NCBI GenBank assembly: GCA_002497765.1
Contig: DAET01000024.1
Location: 1-14,784 of the forward strand
Reading direction: 5' to 3'
DNA: 14,784 nt
From: Euryarchaeota archaeon UBA486
GTDB taxonomy: Archaea > Thermoplasmatota > Poseidoniia > Poseidoniales > Poseidoniaceae
Made by a program: the position numbers and the translations under genes
The notes under the pieces: model-generated
Database searches by the model: none
What the model was told of the DNA's origin: nothing
What the model saw: the letters and a program-made list of their open reading frames with translations, nothing else
Shown here: positions 1-7,334 of the stretch, in pieces
Layout: the number at the start of each line of letters is the position of its first letter
Numbering within the stretch: the stretch's first letter is position 1

Positions 1-26
1 TCGAATCTCCCCTGCCGCGCCAATGC

Positions 27-2972
27 TCACTCAAAGAAGTCATCAAAGTCCATGGCAGCGGCGCTGTTTCGCTTGCGGGCTTCGATCACGCGCTTGAGCC
101 GCTTCCGCTTCTTGAGCATCAAGGGCAGCAGGATGAAATTGAGCACGATGGTTGCGAGCAAGGCGACACCGGCCAGCTGGAATTCTTCCACGCCCATGGC
201 GTCGTTCAACTTCTGGAGCCACGGAATGCCCAACGGAGGCTCGGGGGGTTCGGGCTCAGGCGGAATGAGGTGTTGATTGTAAGACCACCAGTCGTCATCG
301 ATGTGCACGCGCTCAATGTTGTCGGACGGATAGTTAGCGAGCATCATTTCGTTGCCAACGCTGTCGATGGGTGCGAAAATGTAGTAGTAGGTTCGCATGG
401 GTTGGATGCCGTCTCGGTCAAGGCCGCTTTGCACGAGCGATCCTTCCTCGCCGGGGGTTCCCGTGAGGCCGCTGAACAGGGGTTCAATGAACCGAAGGTC
501 GATGTCCACAGGGCGCGTCTCAACACGGTACACATTCCACGTCAGTTCGCCCTGCGCTTCGTGGGCTGGCCAGGTCCACGTGAGGGTTGCGTTGTAGCAC
601 AAGGACCAGTCCTGCTGCGCTTCAAAGCAGGCTGTGTCGTTGGTGAACACCCACGTGTGGCTCAGCCCCTCAAGTGTGGTCGAGGGTGGAATCGCATCGC
701 CGCAAAGTTGGGCGGCCGCGCCGTCAACACGGGTGATGTTGGCTCGCTGCAGATTGGCGTTTCCTTCACGGTCAATGGGGATGATGGCGTACGAGGCACA
801 AATGCCCGTCTCGAGAGGTACGGGGTCAAGCCATGTCACCGCCTCGAGGGAGAGGGTGGTGGTGAACGAGTCCAAGGTGAGCTCTTCCCAGATGTTTTCG
901 TTGATGCCGCCATCAGTTTCTGGGAACACGGTGGTGCCTGAAATACCTGCAATCTTGTAGACGTTCCATCCACCAACATAGGGGTTGGTCAGGTCGCCAG
1001 TGCCCGTCCAGTTCAATTCGATTTGCCCTCCTTCAAGTTGGGTCCACTCAACGCCGGTGGCGGTCACATCGGCGGTTGGAAGCACGCCGATGAGGAGAAG
1101 GACGCCGTCCTTCGTCATCGAGATGTCCACCTCAGTGAAATCAGGGCCAAACGTGTAGGAATCCACGCCGTCGAGGAACTCCCAAGCCACGCTGTCAACA
1201 TCGGGGAGGTAGCGAAGGTCAACGGTGCTCAAGTCGATGTTTTCGGGTAGGATGGCCGTGAGGTTGAGCTTCAAATCCAGGCTTCGTAGGCCAGGGTCGT
1301 CCGCCGTTGCGGCGTCGATGGACACGTCGATCATCATCAACGGAGAATCGCCGCCTCCAATACCGTAATTCTTCCCAAGGTGCGGTAGGAGCATGCTCCG
1401 CGAGGCCGCGGCTTCCTCCTCGGTGATGGCAAAACCAGTCATGTAGGATTCGTCGATGGACACCGAATTTAACACATCAAACTCGACGTAGGCGTACTCG
1501 GTTTCACCAAACGGGTCGGTGGCTTGCAGGGTCAGGTTGTGGTGGCCCAAACCAAAGGCTTCGCCGGTTCGGTTGAGGGCTTGACCGTGGCCCCATACAT
1601 AGAACCCTTCTCGCCAGGTGAAATTGAGCGGTTGTGAGGCGATGGAACCGTATCGGGCCACCAGCTCAACATCGTCGGTGGTGAGGTAGATGTCGTCGTC
1701 AGAGTTGGTCTGCACGTAGGGGTTGATGGGGCCGACTCGAACGTCAACATTGAGTTGGTACAGATTGTCGCTCATCCGTACATCTTCCCCGTTTTGGTAA
1801 ATGGTTGGCAACTGGACACGAATGAGACGGTCATCTCCGGTCGTGGTCATGTTGAAGTTGCAGGTGGCGGTATCGCCGGGATGCATGACGGGAATCAGGC
1901 AGGTGCTGTCGACCTCCAAGTCGTACTGTGAGTTGTAGACCTGGTAGGAGACCGAGACGTTCTCCACCGACATATTACCCAGATTGGCGTAGGTGGTGAT
2001 GACGCGGTCGGTTCCGTAGTAAAACTCCGAGGATTGAGCGCTGTGGCTCGGGTAGACATCGACCACCTTGAGGTCAATGCTGTCGTTGAGCACGATTTCA
2101 AACGAAGCAAGGTTGTTACCTGGGTTGAGGTCGCCGTAGGGGTTGCCGGTGCTCGAAAACAAGCCGTACTTGAGTAGGTAGCGGCCCTCTTGACCGTAGC
2201 TGAACGCTGGCAGGTTGATGTTGAACGGATCGGTTCCACCCCAAGCAGGGAGGTTCGCGACCGTTTTGTAGGCCTCTTTGAGCATCATCGTGTCATCAGC
2301 ATCCCAAAGTTGCCAGCCAAACTGACCGGAGAAGGTGCAAACGCCGCACAGGGTTGATTCGCCTTTGGACTTGAAGACATACTCGGTTCCGGTGTTGAGC
2401 ACCTGTTCTTCGTTGTACTCTGCAAGGTTCTGCAGGTGAATCAGCGGGTTGTGGGCGGTGTCCGCCACCACGTCAACGAAGTCTTCGGTGAGGTTGATGT
2501 TGAACCGGAACTCGTCGTCAGCTGCCATCTGGTCGTTTTGACTGAAGGTGTACACCACGGTGAAGATGCCTTCAGAATTCGAGCCGGGGCTCCACAAATC
2601 GCTGGAATCAACGGCGACCGATGATTGTCCGGGGATGTTTCCGATGTTGAACTGGCCAGAGTCGTCAAACACAGACTTGCATTGCGCCACGGTCACGTCG
2701 CCTTCGCAGGCGTACCATGTGAGGGTTCGAGAGGCGCCAGAGGGGGAAGCGTAGTTGTTGGTCACCTCGGCGGAAAATTCCAGCGTGTCAAAGGAGGAAT
2801 ACCACGCATCGGGGCGCGGCGAGATGCTGTCGGTGATGCCAATCGACCCCGGCACGGCCGCACTCGAGACGGGGACGGTGACGAGCGCCCCGAGCGAAGA
2901 CAGCAGGAGCATCAAAACAAACCCAAGGCTCGCTTGTTGCTTGGTAACTTGACGTGGCTTGCGCTCGCTCAT
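27..2972 (-). CDS. Large exported, C-terminally membrane-anchored surface protein
   Basis: Predicted 981-residue cell-surface protein. Seen: a hydrophobic N-terminal segment at residues 15-38 ending in an SSAA-like site fits a Sec signal peptide. Residues about 299-410 look like a CARDB-type adhesion fold, and about 640-760 and 795-890 look like fibronectin-III-type sandwiches (both contain a WNVY strand). A Pro/Glu stalk (904-913) precedes a transmembrane helix (about 931-953), a KKRKRLKR basic stop-transfer tail and an acidic C-terminus ending DFDDFFE. There are ten cysteines (89, 98, 209, 212, 358, 371, 724, 757, 782, 792), mostly in close pairs, and about 13 N-x-S/T sequons, which suit an oxidised, glycosylated ectodomain. 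The start was chosen because GAGG lies 8 bases before this ATG and the signal peptide follows; the reading frame is open further upstream but that part runs into the divergent gene and has no exported character. Function unknown: S-layer-like, adhesin or receptor are all possible. Confidence 0.85.
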   Translation of the reverse strand: MSERKPRQVTKQQASLGFVLMLLLSSLGALVTVPVSSAAVPGSIGITDSISPRPDAWYSSFDTLEFSAEVTNNYASPSGASRTLTWYACEGDVTVAQCKSVFDDSGQFNIGNIPGQSSVAVDSSDLWSPGSNSEGIFTVVYTFSQNDQMAADDEFRFNINLTEDFVDVVADTAHNPLIHLQNLAEYNEEQVLNTGTEYVFKSKGESTLCGVCTFSGQFGWQLWDADDTMMLKEAYKTVANLPAWGGTDPFNINLPAFSYGQEGRYLLKYGLFSSTGNPYGDLNPGNNLASFEIVLNDSIDLKVVDVYPSHSAQSSEFYYGTDRVITTYANLGNMSVENVSVSYQVYNSQYDLEVDSTCLIPVMHPGDTATCNFNMTTTGDDRLIRVQLPTIYQNGEDVRMSDNLYQLNVDVRVGPINPYVQTNSDDDIYLTTDDVELVARYGSIASQPLNFTWREGFYVWGHGQALNRTGEAFGLGHHNLTLQATDPFGETEYAYVEFDVLNSVSIDESYMTGFAITEEEAAASRSMLLPHLGKNYGIGGGDSPLMMIDVSIDAATADDPGLRSLDLKLNLTAILPENIDLSTVDLRYLPDVDSVAWEFLDGVDSYTFGPDFTEVDISMTKDGVLLLIGVLPTADVTATGVEWTQLEGGQIELNWTGTGDLTNPYVGGWNVYKIAGISGTTVFPETDGGINENIWEELTLDSFTTTLSLEAVTWLDPVPLETGICASYAIIPIDREGNANLQRANITRVDGAAAQLCGDAIPPSTTLEGLSHTWVFTNDTACFEAQQDWSLCYNATLTWTWPAHEAQGELTWNVYRVETRPVDIDLRFIEPLFSGLTGTPGEEGSLVQSGLDRDGIQPMRTYYYIFAPIDSVGNEMMLANYPSDNIERVHIDDDWWSYNQHLIPPEPEPPEPPLGIPWLQKLNDAMGVEEFQLAGVALLATIVLNFILLPLMLKKRKRLKRVIEARKRNSAAAMDFDDFFE

Positions 2973-2995
2973 CACGCTTTCCTCACATCCGTGAT

Positions 2996-3028
2996 TCAAA
3001 GACTCATCGCTTGGAACGGGGTCTTTGA
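2996..3028. repeat. Inverted repeat upstream of the surface-protein gene
   Basis: TCAAAGAC at 2996-3003 is the exact reverse complement of GTCTTTGA at 3021-3028, with 17 bases between the arms. It lies 24-56 bases upstream of the leftward start codon, so it could be an operator or a leader hairpin. Eight-base arms with this spacing can occur by chance. Confidence 0.3.
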
Positions 3029-3055
3029 CGTGAATCTGTTGCGTAGTGAGCGGGA

Positions 3056-3084
3056 CCAAACCTCTGGGATGCGGGGAGGTTAGG
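3056..3084. repeat. Inverted repeat with AACCTC/GAGGTT half-sites in the divergent spacer
   Basis: CCAAACCTC (3056-3064) pairs with GAGGTTAGG (3076-3084) at 8 of 9 positions, separated by 11 bases. A third copy of the core, AACCTC, lies at 3100-3105. The half-site spacing and the location midway between divergent starts resemble a dimeric repressor or activator site. This is inference from symmetry only. Confidence 0.35.
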
Positions 3085-3131
3085 CAGAGAAAAAGCGGCA
3101 ACCTCATGAATTGTGCAGGGCTGGTTAAACC

Positions 3132-4211
3132 ATGCGCAGGGCGTCCCATCACAGCGAACGGGATGAGGGCGGTCTCACCGCTGTCATCGAGTTCCTGTCC
3201 GCCTTTACGCTGTTTTTGATGATCCTCACGGCCTTTCTGTCGTTGGCCCAACTCCAAATGGGTTCAAACGACCCGGGTGTCGACCGCCTGGACCGAGCGG
3301 CATCCTTGGGACTTGATCGCCTGACCTCTGGTGAGGGTTGGTTCGTTCCCATGGCCGACAACCTCGATTACGAGAATGCGACGTCGGATTGGCACATGGC
3401 TGACGCCGAAGCGCTTGATTCGGGACGGGTGCAACCCGGGCTGATGTCACATCACAAACTCGACATGACTCGCATCAGTGCGTTGCATAACGTCACCGAG
3501 GACGGCATGGCGGCGGGCTTGGGGTTGGACAGCGACATGAGCCTCCACTTGAGCATTCGAGTGCTTGAAAGCGACGTTCCCGAGCGCAAAGGCTTGGTGT
3601 TGTTTGACGGTGGAACAGAGCGTGGCACCGCACCCTCGAGTTCAACGGCGTATCGCTCCTTCCAACAAGACGGTGAACAGATTTCTGTTGTGCTGGAAGT
3701 CCACGACGGAGGCCGGAAAAACAACATCCTCCACATCACGGAGGTGATGGTCCGCCCCGCTTCGGGCGGCCCGGAATGGATTGAACTCCACAACCCCAAC
3801 GACTTTGCCATTGCGCTCAAAGGATGGTCCTTCAACCACACCTCCGGTTCGACCTCTAGCAACCTCTTGCTGCAGAACGGCGTGGTGTCCGGCCAATCCC
3901 TCTCCGTGTTAACCGGCGACCCCTCATCACAAGCGGTGGGCAACGCCACCCATGTCATTGACCTCGGTGCGCTCGGCTTCCTTGGCGTTGGTCAGCTGGA
4001 CGGATTGGCCGACGGTCGTGGGCTTCTGAGCCTCCGCTACACCCAACTCGACGAAATCACGCCGGCCGATGTGGTCCGCGTGGCGTGGGGTGGCGACACT
4101 CAACTCTTCATGGTGACCGGCCAATCCTTGGTGTGGGACGGCACGGACCGCTTCAGTTCATCAGCATGGAGCCTCGAAGACGTTCCCTCACCCGGTGAAT
4201 ACGAGGCATGA
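3132..4211 (+). CDS. Pilin/TadE-like anchored protein with a lamin-tail domain (LTD)
   Basis: Predicted 359-residue exported protein. Seen: a short charged N-terminus ends in DEGG (11-14) and is followed by LTAVIEF and a long hydrophobic helix (about 15-39) containing Glu20. That resembles the class III (type IV pilin) or TadE-type N-terminus, although Glu sits at +6 rather than +5 if cleavage follows Gly14. The middle (40-195) has no recognised domain. Residues about 198-357 match the lamin-tail immunoglobulin-like fold: ITEVMVRP, then PEWIELHNPND, a GWSF strand, and the closing W-S-L-x-x-V-P-S-P-G pattern. LTDs in prokaryotes occur on secreted nucleases and surface proteins; this one has no catalytic domain. 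It is divergent from the large surface protein and upstream of the KaiC-like trio. The first ATG is used, though its ribosome binding site is weak. A minor pilin or a surface structural protein is the best guess. Confidence 0.75.
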   Translation: MRRASHHSERDEGGLTAVIEFLSAFTLFLMILTAFLSLAQLQMGSNDPGVDRLDRAASLGLDRLTSGEGWFVPMADNLDYENATSDWHMADAEALDSGRVQPGLMSHHKLDMTRISALHNVTEDGMAAGLGLDSDMSLHLSIRVLESDVPERKGLVLFDGGTERGTAPSSSTAYRSFQQDGEQISVVLEVHDGGRKNNILHITEVMVRPASGGPEWIELHNPNDFAIALKGWSFNHTSGSTSSNLLLQNGVVSGQSLSVLTGDPSSQAVGNATHVIDLGALGFLGVGQLDGLADGRGLLSLRYTQLDEITPADVVRVAWGGDTQLFMVTGQSLVWDGTDRFSSSAWSLEDVPSPGEYEA

Positions 4212-4281
4212 TTCGCTTCTCACCGCGAGTTCATCGTCCAAACACTTCATCAACCCGAGGCGTTTCCTTCCGCTTGGTCCC

Positions 4282-5064
4282 ATGCAACCCACCAGCGTAT
4301 ACACCCGAGACCGTTGCGTGACGGGCATCCACGGATTGGATGAAATCCTGCGTGGCGGGATCCCCTACGGTTCGACCGTTTTGGCCGCTGGAACGTGCGG
4401 TTCAGGCAAAACCACCCTCGGCATGGAATTTCTCGTTCGGGGTGCACTGGCCGGTGAAGCTTGTGCGCATTTTACAGCCACGGAACCCTCTGTCAAACTC
4501 CTCGAAAACATTCGTCAGTACGCCTTCTTCGACATGAACATGGTCGATTCGGGCCTGATCAACGTCTTTGACATGGACGTGCTCTATTCATGGCTGGGCC
4601 TCGAGAAGGCCTCCTTTGATTTGGACGACGTCCACGCCCTCATCAAGTCCATCGTCGACATCGTCAACACCATCGGTGTGACTCGCCTGGTGATTGACTC
4701 GGTCACCACGCTGTGTTACAAGATCAAGTCGGAACAGCTGATTCGAGATTTCTTGTTCACGCTTGGAAAGAAACTCGCCACGCTCGGGTGCACGACCATC
4801 CTGATTTCTGAAATCACATCGGCCACCGAAAACGCCCACTGGTCGTCGTTCGGTGTGGAAGAAGCCATCGCCGACGGCATCATTGTTATGGGCGATTCGG
4901 AGCGCATGGGCCACCTCCTTCGATTCCTTCAGGTGGTGAAGATGCGTGGGACCTCGCACAGTCGGGCCAAACACGCGATTGAGCTGACGCCTCTCGGCGT
5001 GATGCTCATCCCGATGTTGAAGTGGGGTGCTTCAAGCGACAACACCTCTCGATGGGGGGCTTGA
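4282..5064 (+). CDS. KaiC-domain RecA-superfamily ATPase (intact P-loop)
   Basis: Single-domain KaiC/RecA-family ATPase of about 260 residues. Seen: the family opening TGIHGLDEILRGGIPYG (14-30), Walker A GTCGSGKTT (37-45, Lys43), a glutamate after the second core strand (Glu68) where KaiC proteins usually have an EE pair but which here is followed by Pro, Walker B LVIDS (136-140, Asp139), and the closing VVKMRGTSHS motif typical of KaiC domains. It should bind and probably hydrolyse ATP and may form hexamers. The start is uncertain: a GTG at 4195 overlaps the end of the LTD gene and would add 29 unrelated residues; the ATG at 4282 gives the usual family N-terminus but has no close Shine-Dalgarno. 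The next gene begins 2 bases after the stop, so they are surely co-transcribed. The archaellum protein ArlH, GvpD-like regulators and KaiC-like signalling ATPases are the closest concepts; the actual partner is not known. Confidence 0.85.
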   Translation: MQPTSVYTRDRCVTGIHGLDEILRGGIPYGSTVLAAGTCGSGKTTLGMEFLVRGALAGEACAHFTATEPSVKLLENIRQYAFFDMNMVDSGLINVFDMDVLYSWLGLEKASFDLDDVHALIKSIVDIVNTIGVTRLVIDSVTTLCYKIKSEQLIRDFLFTLGKKLATLGCTTILISEITSATENAHWSSFGVEEAIADGIIVMGDSERMGHLLRFLQVVKMRGTSHSRAKHAIELTPLGVMLIPMLKWGASSDNTSRWGA

Positions 5065-5066
5065 GC

Positions 5067-5651
5067 ATGTTTGAACTCGACCAGATGATCGCCGAGCAAC
5101 TCACCCAAGTGTCCTTGGGCAGCTCGGTGCAGGTTCGCTTGAGTTCAGCAAACGCGTTTGCCGTGACCGCCAGCACCATGATTCCCCTGATGCAGATGTT
5201 CGAAATGGGCGGCGTCTACATCTCGGCCAGTCGAGGTGCGGTTGAAATCATACAGGCTTTCGAAGCCATCGGTGTTGATGTCTCCAACATCCATTTCCTT
5301 GACCTGGTTTCCTCGGGTGTTCTTGGCGGGACGGATGTGCCGTACAACAACATCACTTTCATCGACAGCCCCATCATGCTGGAAAGCATCCTGCTGCGCA
5401 CCCTTTACACGCTTCGAACCGTGAACAATCAGCGCAACTTCGTCTTCCTCGACAGCGTGAATGCGCTGGCGATTTACAACGACGACCGCATGCTCGCCGA
5501 GTACCTTCACACCTTCATCAACACCTTCCGCCAGCGTGAGGTGCTTTCGGTGATTCTCAACGTTCCCGACCAAACACCTCCGCTGGTGTTGGCCAACCTG
5601 GACACGTACTGCACGGACCTGATCGACCGGGGGCAAGTGGTCCTCCTCTGA
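5067..5651 (+). CDS. KaiC/RecA-fold protein lacking a P-loop (pseudo-ATPase)
   Basis: Predicted 194-residue protein. It is not a member I can name, but its layout follows a shrunken KaiC domain. The strand SSVQVRLSS (19-27) occupies the place of the strand before Walker A, yet no GxxGxGK[TS] follows (AVTASTMI instead). The segment GGVYISASRG (48-57) matches the second core strand, and NFVFLDSVNAL (124-134, Asp129) matches Walker B. The N-terminal KaiC signature and the closing K-M-R-G motif are absent, so it is shorter than a full KaiC domain (about 230-260 residues). It should not hydrolyse ATP on its own. The start ATG is preceded by GGGGGG at a good distance; an ATG 15 bases earlier has no such site. 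It is flanked at 2 and 8 bases by the other two family members, which suggests a heteromeric complex. Confidence 0.7.
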   Translation: MFELDQMIAEQLTQVSLGSSVQVRLSSANAFAVTASTMIPLMQMFEMGGVYISASRGAVEIIQAFEAIGVDVSNIHFLDLVSSGVLGGTDVPYNNITFIDSPIMLESILLRTLYTLRTVNNQRNFVFLDSVNALAIYNDDRMLAEYLHTFINTFRQREVLSVILNVPDQTPPLVLANLDTYCTDLIDRGQVVLL

Positions 5652-5659
5652 GGTGATGA

Positions 5660-6466
5660 ATGATGGCTCGTAAAATGACATTTGATCCCGAAGACGAGGA
5701 GTTCTTCGGCTCTGTCGGTTCCTTCGGCGTACCAAAGTTCGACAACGAAATGCGTGGCGGTGTGCCTCGTGGCTTCACCATGATTGCCTTCACCGAAACA
5801 GGTTCGGGAAGCGAATTGTTTGCCAAACAGTTCACCTCGCCGGCTGAAGAGCCCGAAAACACCCTTTACATCGCCACCGACGAGGGTCAACAAGAAATCA
5901 TTCGAATTTTCAAGAAATACGACTGGCCCCTCGACATCAACGTCCGCACCATCGGTGAGGAATACAACGCCAACGTGCTGGAGCGAGAACTCTTGGCCAG
6001 CCGTTACCGATTGGAAGGGTTCCAGTTGGACGACATTCAGCGGCTTGCTCAAACCCGATTCGTGGACGATAGCAGCCAAGACTACCTCACCGAGGTCACC
6101 AACGAAATCATGGGCCTTGGACCGTATTTCAGGGCTGTCCTCGACAACCTGGACTTTTTCCTCCAGCGTGAGGATCCCGCTCGCGTGGTCTCCATGGTTC
6201 GTATGCTCCAAGCCCACGCCCAGATGGTCCGGGGCTTGCTCATGATTTCAGTGTCCACCGACGGTCTTGACCCGGCCATCAAGCAGGAATTGTCCTCGAT
6301 TGCCGACATGGTGTTGTCGTTCAAGGTTCGAACCATCGGTACGGATTTTGAAAACTCGATGATTGTCTCCAAGTTTAGAAACGCTCCAGAGAACCTCAAG
6401 ATTCTCGTGTTCCGAGTTACGCCCGAAGAGGGCATCACGCCGGAAACCGTGGAACGTATCGCCTGA
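5660..6466 (+). CDS. KaiC-like protein with a degenerate P-loop (pseudo-ATPase)
   Basis: Predicted 268-residue RecA/KaiC-fold protein. Seen: FGVPKFDNEMRGGVPRGF (22-39) clearly matches the KaiC opening (G-x-P-x-L-D-x-x-L-x-G-G-I-P-x-G). Where Walker A should be, residues 46-53 read ETGSGSEL: the glycine loop is kept but Lys and Thr are replaced by Ser51 and Glu52. LYIATDE (69-75) is the second core strand with an acidic residue, and FRAVLDNLDFF (157-167) is the Walker B counterpart. An unusual charged insertion (about 100-145) lies between them. The start overlaps a stop/Shine-Dalgarno unit (TGAGGTGA) shared with the previous gene; ATG at 5660 or at 5663 are both possible. Loss of the catalytic lysine while the fold is retained points to a structural or regulatory partner of the intact ATPase upstream. 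Confidence 0.75.
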   Translation: MMARKMTFDPEDEEFFGSVGSFGVPKFDNEMRGGVPRGFTMIAFTETGSGSELFAKQFTSPAEEPENTLYIATDEGQQEIIRIFKKYDWPLDINVRTIGEEYNANVLERELLASRYRLEGFQLDDIQRLAQTRFVDDSSQDYLTEVTNEIMGLGPYFRAVLDNLDFFLQREDPARVVSMVRMLQAHAQMVRGLLMISVSTDGLDPAIKQELSSIADMVLSFKVRTIGTDFENSMIVSKFRNAPENLKILVFRVTPEEGITPETVERIA

Positions 6467-6488
6467 CGGGCGCTGTGGGCCAAACGAC

Positions 6489-7268
6489 ATGTCCAAAACG
6501 GTCGGAGGCTCGCCAACCACCATGGGGAAGCGAGCAGCGACCGGTGGCTACGACCCTTCGGGCATCGATGCCGACGCTTGGGAAGTGCTTGAGGGGCAAC
6601 TTGAAGCCACCATCCCCAACTACGATCGCGTCAACACCTGGATGACCTTCGGCCAAGACAAGCGGTGGCGGCGAAACGTCCGAAACCATGCCGAGCCTGG
6701 CATGAAGGTGCTTGAAGTGGGATGCGGCCCTGGCTCGTTTGCTGAGGATTTGGTCGGGATGGAACTGACCTGCCTTGATCCCTCGCCAGAAATGCTCGCC
6801 ACGGCCCAGCCTCGCGTTGATGCTGCCCGTGCGGCTCGAGGCGAGGGTCCCGCTGAATACGTCCAAGCCATTGCCGAAAACATCCCGCTGCCCGACAACA
6901 CCTTCGACATGGTCTTCTGTCTGTTTTCCTTCCGAGATTTCCAAGACAAAGCACAGGGGCTGAGGGAAATCTATCGCGTGCTCAAACCCGGTGGACGTTT
7001 GGTGATCTGCGACGCGGGGAAAGCGAACAAATTGCACGGTTTCTTTGGCTACCTGTGGATGAACAGCGTGGTCCAAGTCATGGCGCGCCTCATCACCAAA
7101 GAGAAGGACCATCCGTGGAAGGGTTTAGCTGCCAGTTACACGCACTACGGCACCAACGGCTACTACCGGAACATGTTGCGAGAAGTAGGATTTTCCAACG
7201 TTCAAGGGCGCCTTCTCTATCCGTTTGGTATGGCCAGCCGATTCCGTGGCACCAAGCCCGAAAACTGA
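6489..7268 (+). CDS. UbiE/MenG-type SAM-dependent methyltransferase
   Basis: Class I methyltransferase of 259 residues. Seen: the UbiE-like entry NYDRVNTWMTFGQDKRWR (44-61), SAM-binding motif I VLEVGCGPGS (74-83), an acidic residue ending strand 2 (CLDPS, Asp97), AENIPLPDNTFD (129-140), and FSFRDFQDKAQGLREIYRVL (146-165) followed by KPGGRLVICD. These are the signature blocks of the family that C-methylates the quinone ring in menaquinone or ubiquinone synthesis; the residue pattern fits that family better than a generic methyltransferase, but the substrate cannot be proved from sequence. It lies 22 bases after the KaiC-like genes and just upstream of the ATP synthase operon, a context that would suit a respiratory quinone role. 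A second ATG at 6522 is an alternative start; GGAGG lies 13 bases before it. Confidence 0.85.
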   Translation: MSKTVGGSPTTMGKRAATGGYDPSGIDADAWEVLEGQLEATIPNYDRVNTWMTFGQDKRWRRNVRNHAEPGMKVLEVGCGPGSFAEDLVGMELTCLDPSPEMLATAQPRVDAARAARGEGPAEYVQAIAENIPLPDNTFDMVFCLFSFRDFQDKAQGLREIYRVLKPGGRLVICDAGKANKLHGFFGYLWMNSVVQVMARLITKEKDHPWKGLAASYTHYGTNGYYRNMLREVGFSNVQGRLLYPFGMASRFRGTKPEN

Positions 7269-7290
7269 GGCCAAGAACGCACCCCGTTAG

Positions 7291-7300
7291 ACTCTTAAAC
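7291..7300 (+). promoter_or_regulatory. Candidate TATA box for the ATP synthase operon
   Basis: The 66-base gap before atpH contains TTAAA at 7295-7299 in the context CTCTTAAAC. An archaeal TATA element there would place transcription start about 25 bases downstream, around 7319-7324, just before the CAGGTG ribosome binding site. CGCACC (7278-7283) and GGTGCG (7309-7314) flank it as an inverted repeat with a 25-base loop. Suggestive, not proven. Confidence 0.4.
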
Positions 7301-7334
7301 CCCCTTTCGGTGCGAAAATTAACAGGTGTTCTTC

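Larger units (their letters stand above)
2973..3131. promoter_or_regulatory. Divergent intergenic region between the surface protein and the LTD protein
   Basis: These 159 bases separate two divergent genes and must carry both promoters. I see no textbook TATA box in either direction; the A-rich run near 3089-3094 is a weak candidate for the rightward gene. Two inverted repeats occupy much of the space (listed separately), which would allow shared regulation of the two exported proteins. The leftward gene has GAGGAAA just upstream of its ATG; the rightward gene has no convincing Shine-Dalgarno sequence. Confidence 0.5.

Noticed and set aside
2973..3257. Upstream in-frame extension of the minus-strand surface protein (95 more residues)
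   Set aside because: It runs into the divergent LTD gene, and a signal peptide with a good ribosome binding site begins at 2972.
4208..4321. A 37-codon frame beginning at ATGA that overlaps the LTD stop
   Set aside because: It is short, in a different frame from the KaiC-like gene, and has no recognisable content. It might act as a coupling leader peptide, but nothing supports that.
7278..7314. CGCACC/GGTGCG inverted repeat as a terminator after the methyltransferase
   Set aside because: The loop is 25 bases and no T-run follows, so a terminator is unlikely; it more likely just brackets the promoter.
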